Part shown: positions 43,201 to 52,200 of the stretch, in pieces
How positions within the stretch are numbered: the stretch's first letter is position 1
Layout of the letters: every line of letters begins with the position of its first letter
Notes under the pieces: generated by a model
What the model was told of the DNA's origin: nothing
Database searches by the model: none
The model's input: only the letters and a program-made list of their open reading frames with translations
Translations under genes and position numbers: made by a program
Source: Henricia sp. BOLD:AAB3569
Taxonomy: Eukaryota > Echinodermata > Asteroidea > Spinulosida > Echinasteridae
Reading direction: 5' to 3'
DNA length: 64,000 nucleotides
Assembly: GCA_037783545.1 (NCBI GenBank)
Contig: JBBELK010000001.1
Coordinates: 2,809,728-2,873,727, forward strand

Positions 43201-46200
43201 AGGACCGAACCGATACATGTACGTGCGTGTGTGCATAGTCATAGCGCGGCGCGTTGTGAGCATACGTGCAACAGATTCCGTAGCTTGTAAGCGCTTTGTT
43301 CAGTTTTATCTTCAGTGGGCCGTCTATAACTTAAGAGCCAGATTCTGTAACTATGGACCAATTTATACAAGGGGGTGATATATCACCGTTCAGTATTCCA
43401 TCCAATTTTTTTTTGTGGGTAGATATATCATCCAAACTGACAAAAATCACTTTTTTTTTCGGAGAAACTGCTTCGGTTGAAAAATACGGCCGTGTTTAGG
43501 GTAGGGGTCCGAAGGGCCTGATAGGTGCCAAAGTCAAAATCTGGACTTTGTCCTCTGAATATCTTGGTGCGCCCTTAAAAAGCCTCCTTGATCTTATGGT
43601 ATATAAATATATGGGTGGAGTTGTTTCGAAAAACGGTATTTTTTTCGAGGCTAATTGAGGGCGCCACCCATAGGTGGCGCTTCAAATCGCACCTTTTTGC
43701 ATTTTAGACCATGTTTGAGGCCCTCCCAGTTCCTGCGCCCTCATAAAGCCTTGCTTGTTCATGTTTATTTGGACACATGGGGACCTTTTCTTCCCAAAAA
43801 AACATAAATGGCAGAGGCTTAGTGAGGGCGCTTGTTAATAGAGGGCGCTTTTTGCCGTAAGAACGTGATTTTTGGCAATTTTCGTCAGGCTATATCTCGG
43901 TGCGCCCTCTATGGAATTCAGTGAAACTTGTTTTATTGTGTTCCTCTATATCCCCACTATTCATAATAAAAATAACTAGGAGGCTTTTTGTCTCATTGAC
44001 CCTTTATGTGCAAATTCATGCACACCAGATCACCACTTTTTGAAAAACAACACTTGGTTCTCGTGCACACCTATAGGTGGCAACAATCATTTGGGAAATT
44101 TATTTGAGCATTTTCAGAGCATAAAAAGCATAACAATTTATTAAAATCAGCAACAATTTATTGAAATATACCCAAACTTTAAAGAAAATAATGAACAAGG
44201 CACCTTTGGTGCTGAAAAAAGGCCTGAATGGCCAGCAAATAAGTGAATTAATGACATGCTTGGTCAAAAGGTTCTCATGATGGCCCCTAAATTAGAGTTA
44301 GCACAGTATACATGTAGTTCATAACCAACTGAGAATGTGGACCGACTTTCAAAACTATAACTGAAGGTTATACTTGTCCAAAAGTTCTTGCCAAGGCATT
44401 CTCACAACAAAAGGTGACAGTCAACGTGCTTATGCCTACAGAAGCTCCATGAAAAGTTCATGAATGGAGGTATTTTTAAATTTCTGACAGGCTCTTCTTA
44501 GAAAAGAAGTAATGTCCACATCTGCTTCCTGAAAGAAAGGTGCATCACTGAAAATGTTATCCTATTTTACTCCAATAAAGATGTATGATTGGGCTGATGT
44601 ATGATTGTGGCTGCAAAGATTACATTAAATGGGGATACATTGTATGCATTACAGGCTTAGGCTTGGGTTGGAATGCCACAGAATTCCCAATCATACATCT
44701 TTATTGGAGTAAAATAGGATAACATTTTCAGTGATGCACTTTTCTTTCAGGAAGCAGATATGGACATTACTTCTTTTCTAAGAAGAGCCTGTCAGAAATT
44801 TAAAAATACCTCCATTCATGAACTTTTCATGGAGAGCTTCTGTAGGCATAAACACATTGACTGTCACCTTTTGTTGTGAGAATGCCTTGGCAAGGTCTTT
44901 TGGACAAGTATAACCTTCAGTTATAGTGTCTAAAGTCGGTCAACATTTTCAGTTGGTTATGAACTACATGTACATGGATGTGCTAACTCTAATTTAGGGG
45001 CTGTCGTGAGAACCTTTTGACCAAGCATATCATTCACTTATTTGCTGGCCATTCAGGCCTTTTTTCAGCACCAAAGGTGCCTTGTTCATTATTTTCTTTA
45101 AAGTTTGGGTATATATTTCAATAAATTGTTGCTGATTTTAATAAATTGTTATGCTTTTTATGCTCTGAAAATGCTCAAATAAATTTCCCAAATGATTGTT
45201 GCCACCTATAGGTGTGCACGAGAACCAAGTGTTGTTTTTCAAAAAGTGGTGATCTGGTGTGCATGAATTTGCACATAAAGGGTCAATGAGACAAAAAGCC
45301 TTCTAGTTATTTTTATTATGAATAGTGGGGATATAGAGGAACACAATAAAACAAGTTTCACTGAATTCCATAGAGGGCGCACCGAGATATAGCCTGACGA
45401 AAATTGCCAAAAATCGCGTTCTTACGGCAAAAAGCGCCCTCTATTAACAAGCGCCCTCACTAAGCCTCTGCCATTTATGTTTTTTTGGGAAGAAAAGGTC
45501 CCCATGTGTCCAAATAAACATGAACAAGCAAGGCTTTATGAGGGCGCAGGAACTGGGAGGGCCTCAAACATGGTCTAAAATGCAAAAAGTTGCGATTTGA
45601 AGCGCCACCTATGGGTGGCGCCCTCAATTAGCCTCGAAAAAAATACCGTTTTTCAGAACAACTCCACCCATATATTTATATACCATAAGATCAAGGAGGC
45701 TTTTTGAGGGCGCACCAAGATATTCAGAGGACAAAGTCCAGATTTTGACTTTGGCACCTATCAGGCCCTTCGGACCCCTACCCTAAACACGGCCGTATTT
45801 TTCAACCGAAGCAGTTTCTCCGAAAACAAAAGTGATTTTTGTCAGTTTGGATGATATATCTACCCACAAAAAAAAATTGGATGGAATACTGAACGGTGAT
45901 ATATCACCCCCTGGTTGAATCTTACAGAATCTGGCTCTTAAAGACAAGCCCAACGCCTTGATCAAGACTATATCGGTACTTCTATTAAAATATATATGTA
46001 TATTATTTACATGTATCCCAAAGCACAGAGATTTGCACGTACAGCTGAAGGATGCGTACACATAGAATAAAAGTTGTCCTTTCACAGGGCCCAAACTTGC
46101 AAATGTACACGATTTGCAAATGAAAGTGGACTTTTGAGAATAGAGGCCACGAGTTACCAGTTACATTACAAAATGTCAGCTTTTTTTTTATAGAGTAAAG

Positions 46201-49200
46201 CAAACTTTTGGTTCTTTCACTTTGTTCAAATTACATGTGTACATGTAGGTAGCCCTAAATACCCTACCGGTATAAGTGAACCCTGCCAGCTTGCTAGCAT
46301 GCATTCTCCCAAGTTGGCCATAGAGGAATGCAGATGGTATTTCAATATGATGCTAAACCACACCACTTCCAGGTACCTGTATCATGCCTTGTGCTGTATG
46401 AATTGTAACATTATATTACTCCTTACAGGGACCCAATTAACTACTGGGTAATGTGAATATTACGTACATATTATATCAGTTACGTTATTCTGTGACAACA
46501 ATGCACAAAACACATTTTGCTACAGTACCGTTAGGTATTGGTTTTTCAAACAAACAATGTACAGTACATGTATGTACAGTTGTAGTCAGAAGTTTACATA
46601 CCGGGTACAAGGGTCTTTCTATAAATTAGGGGTCCAATGTTGGTGTCCCCCGTTTTTGTAAATTCAGGACACATCCTTTAAATACTTTCCATATCAAAGA
46701 GTGAGTACATAAAGTACAATTCATACCAAATGGTTTAAAAGCCATTTTAATGATTTTTGTATGAAAAATAACACATACTGTACATGTATCGGGTGTAACG
46801 GGGGACACTAAATGTCACACTTTTGGACCCCTAATTTATAGAAAGACCTACAACTGTGTTAAAACTGGTGTGCTTAAACAGTGTTAAACTTGCGTTGTCA
46901 CCATTTTTGTAACAGTCTTTACTAAAGTCGTGATTTTGTGGAATTCCTCACGTGCTTGCAGTACTTAAAATATAGCTTGCACACCTTGCATTGGTTCGGG
47001 TCCTGTTTACCATTTTGGTTGATGATGGCAGTGGTGTACAAGTATGTAAACTTCTGACTTCAACTGTAATGTGTATGTCATACCTGTATTGTCATACAGT
47101 ATACATGCAATACAAAAGAACCATAATATCATTTTATGCAGCGTATATGGGGGCCCCCCAGGATCAACACATTCCAAACACATGCCCTTTTGACCAATAA
47201 ATCACTCATTTGGTATCTTTTTACATACATTAATTAATTGTTATTCATTAAATTTCTTGCATACATGTATACACTGTACATGTACGTTGTATGCCACTGC
47301 AAGACTGTGGCATGTACGTGTACTACTTGTAGAACAGTACATTTTCACATACATTTATATACATGTATTGTACGCTAAGAGGAACTGAAATTTCTAATTT
47401 TCTATTTAATTCAATGCACAATAACAAATATCAGAGTGAGCCAGGGATCGAATTTCATGACAAAATCTGCTAGACCACAGGGTTAGTAGCTTAAATCATT
47501 TACTGGACCGACGCTATTTTTACTAGACCAAAGCTACAAGGAACGTGGATTTACTGTTCGTTAGTTTAAAAATGCACTGGACCACTGGTCTAGTATGGTA
47601 GAGAAAGCACTAGACCGAGGCTTAAATTACTGGCCTCGGTCCACCGGTCCAGTGGGTATTTCGAGCCCTGTGAGCTTTTTAATGTTTAGATGAAATCAAT
47701 TATCAAATATACAGTATTTATGTACATTATATTTACACAATGTTGTGTACAGTATACCTTACAGTATGCTACATGTACATGTATGTTATTGAAAATTCCC
47801 TTTGTTTATGTATTAGATGGATGAGGGTGTGGTACTAACAGAATGTTTGACCTCTGTCAATGCTATTTGTTGCCACGGTGATTATGCTTCATCATGGAAC
47901 CGAGTTATTGACTTGGTTAATGATTACTTTTAGAAGGCTAAAAGTGATTTTCTGACGTTTACATTGGGACGTTATCATTTTCTATTTCGTTAAGGCTAGA
48001 TTGGCCCCCTGTCCATGTGCGCTACGCTGCTCTCGCTCATACCGGTATACGACGAAGGGGAAGTAAATATGTGGACAGGGGGCCAGTCTAGCCTTAACAG
48101 AGTGTAAACAAAATCCATCTGCGTTGGAGGGACTAATTTCTTTCAGACTCGGTCTAGACGAAGTCCGTGGTACCAAACTGTTTGAAAATTGTTGAATTTT
48201 AACCAAATTTTGCACCATTTTATCGTTTTCAGATGTTTGAGTCATCATGGGAAAAGAACGACAAGGGTGCAAAAGTCTTGAGATTACAAGGACCTTCATG
48301 GTGTGCTTTTAAATGTCTGATTTGGAATGTACGGTAAGATTTTTGACACAGGTTTTTGGACCAGTAAGGGCGTGCAGGAACGTTCCACATGGCGAATGGG
48401 GTTAAATTTCCAAAGGGCTAAAAGTGACATAGAAAATGATAACGTCCCAATGTAAACGTCAGAAACTCACTTTTAGCCTTCTAAAAGTAGTTAATGATAA
48501 TTCAGCTCAACCAACCCCAACAAAAATAAATGTCTTTTTAATGCATTATACAAATTTACATACATGTACGTCCGGTAACATACTTCTCATATTTGTACAA
48601 ACTTTTGTAAGAAATATTCAAACACATGTACCGGTACCATACCAGCACTATTTTGCTGTGAATATTTTACAATAAAGGCTTTTGAACTGAAGATTAACCC
48701 TTGAGCTGTCGCAATGGAGTTAAGTTTCAATTTGAATTTTTGTTTGGAAACCCCTTTCAAAGATATCACTCACAAAAATTGGCAACAGTGACAAAAACAA
48801 ATGGAGAAAAAAAATACATAAATGTACAAGACCTCAGACCTTTTAAAATGTAAATACCGATATGCAGTGATGATATTTAAAAGGCCTGGAATCAAAATTA
48901 TAGCCAAAATTTGACTTCTAGGCACCTGAACTGCAACGTGTGGCATTCATGTATACATCAAGTGCAACATGTACATTGAAAACATTGGAGGGGAAAAATC
49001 ATTACTCATTCCCTTTAATATCCAACCCATTCACATGCCTGTTATTCCCCTTCGTCGTCAGGTGTTCTCTTGTTGACTGATGTCTTTTGAATTGCGGATA
49101 CCTCTGTCGATGATCGAACCAGGGACCTTGGCATTGAAGCGTGGTGATGTTCTATATTCATTTTACCGGTATGCTACAAACAAATTTTACTTGTACTACA

Positions 49201-52200
49201 TACATGTATACTACAAGCACGTCTTTTGAATTTTCTTTGAATTTTCAACAGGTGAATTGTAGAGTCAGCTGGGTCAATATGTGCCAAACAATGTCATTTG
49301 GTCAAGCCTTGGGTTATCAAAGGTTCGTAAAAATGGGGTTTGTGAGGCTTGTAGCCCTTGTGAGATCAATTTTGCAATAAAATCATTTTCGAGGGATTCC
49401 TTCTTCATATCAGTAATGAAAATATAACAGACGACTAACGATTCTAATAACACGATTAAAGAGCGATATTATCACACATTTTGAAAATAAATTACGCATT
49501 TAACAGGGCAGGAAATTCGTTACTGATAAATAAAAAAGTTTATGAGAGGATTGCAAAAGGGCACCAAGGCCAAGACCAGGGGCTATAGAGGCCATGGCCT
49601 CCGTGGCCTCTGTGGCCTCTGTGAATTTCCAGCCCTGATTTAATGAATTTAATTGTGTTTACTTTAGTCAAGCAACAAGATTATGCTATCTAACCCTACA
49701 GTTAAACCGTCAAACGTTTAAATTTAGTCCAAAAGGAACATTACACTGCGATGGTCCTTGAAAACGAGTTTGCGACCTAAGTTGTTGAGCGTGAATTGCA
49801 ATATTCACAGGTAACTAATCTGTGACATTATCAGTCACGCAGTCGTGACACTATTATTGGTCAAATCCGTAACCGAAGTTTGCAAGCTTGATGGACCGCT
49901 GCGTGAAATTGCATTGTAAATCATGCCGCCTTTAGTTTCTGTCATTTAATCTGCCAGGCTGATTTCTTTTTGGTGCAGGTCTATTGGGGCTGGTTTTTTT
50001 TTTTTTTGTGCCAAATATCACGCAAATCCACCTGTGCAGTCGTGAGATTTTCCGCCCCAAAATATCACAAAAATCGGCAGTTGGCAGGTGCCGTCAACTA
50101 CCTAGTCTTGATTCAAGACACCAATACGGGCTGCTAGGCTTGACTATACCGGTAGGCATAACAAAGCCCGTGCCTACATGTATAGCGCCCTCGTGCTCTA
50201 CTTGACACTGCTGTTTAATGTCAGTTGATGGCGCCCTGTTTACAGTCTGCTTTTGAAGGACAAGATAAATAATAAATATATAACGCTTGAATTTTTAAGA
50301 CTAACCAAGAAAAAAATAACGTGCTTCGTGCCAAGGAGGGCGCTTTGCATCACATTACATTTTCATTGACGATACACATTTTAACAAGCATAAAACAGGA
50401 ACCGCTTGACAATGCTTGATGAATTTTTGCAACAAAAGTATTTTTGATATCTGTTGCAACTTGTCCGTTGTGTGAAAATGGGTTTAACTCAAAATAGAAA
50501 TTTTGAAGTCGCTACCTAGCTAATGTTACCTTAGCCCTTTAAACTTTATCATGTGGTTATTTCGCATAGGGCTAATGGCAACAGTCGACATGAACACGAT
50601 ATCTCAAAACATTGAAATCAAAATGTGTCATTTTCTCCCGTGACACACTAATTCCCACTGGCGAAGGGCTAAAAAGAGGGGTCAATCAGGTAATTAAGCA
50701 ATAAAAACACAATTTTTAATAAACAAGTATTTCCTTATTAAACTTGTTTTATTGTTAAGATTAATAACAAAAATACATGTACAAAAATATCAAACAAAAT
50801 ATATTTTTAAAAACCCCAAAAAACCAAAAAAATAAAAATCTGTCAATCATAAATAACAAATCAAAAACAAATTTCGCCAAAAGTGATGCGCGCGGGGATG
50901 ATAATCTAACAATCTTGTTTATGGGGCCTAGGCATGCTAGGGCATAGGCCCTAGGCCTAAGTTGTTTAAATTAACTAATAAACCTTATCGACGTTCTCAA
51001 TGCATTATGGGATTGGATGACAAAATTGCCCGGCCAAATGTGCATAAACCTATGAGGACACCAACTAGGCAACGTTTTTACTCATTTTCACGAAAACCAA
51101 AAAGAGTTCAAGAATCAACCTCCCACCACTTTATCTTTGACACATATCAAACATACTGACAAACATGTCCCGAAACAGAAATGTTGCAAATGCGAGAAAT
51201 CATCGGGGATTCCCTTCGTATCGGTAGTCCGAGTACCACACTCGCAGCTCGGTATGCGCTATGCAACACACGCCGTATCGGCAATTGTGCTGCGAGTCCG
51301 TCCTCATCACGGACTCGCAGTGCCGATACGGCGTGTGTTGCATAGCGCATACCGAGCTGCGAGCGTGGTACTCGCACTACCGATACGAAGGGAATCCCCG
51401 ATGATTTCTCGCATTTGCAACATTTCTGTTTCGGGACATGTTTGTCAGTATGTTTGATATGTGTCAAAGATAAAGTGGTGGGAGGTTGATTCTTGAACTC
51501 TTTTTGGTTTTCGTGAAAATGAGTAAAAACGTTGCCTAGTTGGTGTCCGCCTCATAGGTTTATGCACATTTGGCCGGGCAATTTTGTAATCCAATCCCAT
51601 AATGCATTCTGTTTCGGGACATGTTTGTCAGTATGTTTGATACATGTATGTGTCAAAGATAAAGTATTGGGAGGTTGATTCTTGAACTCTTTTTGGTTTT
51701 CGTGAAAATGAGTAAAAACGTTGCCTAGTTGGTGTCCGCCTCATAGGTTTATGCACATTTGGCCGGGCAATTTTGTCATCCAATCCCATAATGCATTGAG
51801 AACGTCGATAAGGTTTATTGTTATTGATCGCCAGATCGGTCCACAACGTCACCTACAAAATAAACCTTATCGACGTTCGCAATGCATCATGGTATTGGAT
51901 GACAAAATTGCCCGGCTAATTGTGCATAAACCTATGGGGCAGACGCGAACTCGGCAACCTTTTTGCTCATTTTCACGAAAACCAAAAAGAGTTCAAGAAC
52001 CAACCTCCCACCACTTTATCTCCAATACATATCAAACATACTGACAAACATGTCCCGAAACAGAAATGTTGCAAATGCGAGAAATCATCGGGGATTCCCT
52101 CCGTAGTGGGGGAGTCCGTGTACCGCGCTCGCAGCTCGGTATGCGCAATGCAACACGCGCCGTATAGCCACGGCGTGGTTGGATTGAGTGATCTGCACTG

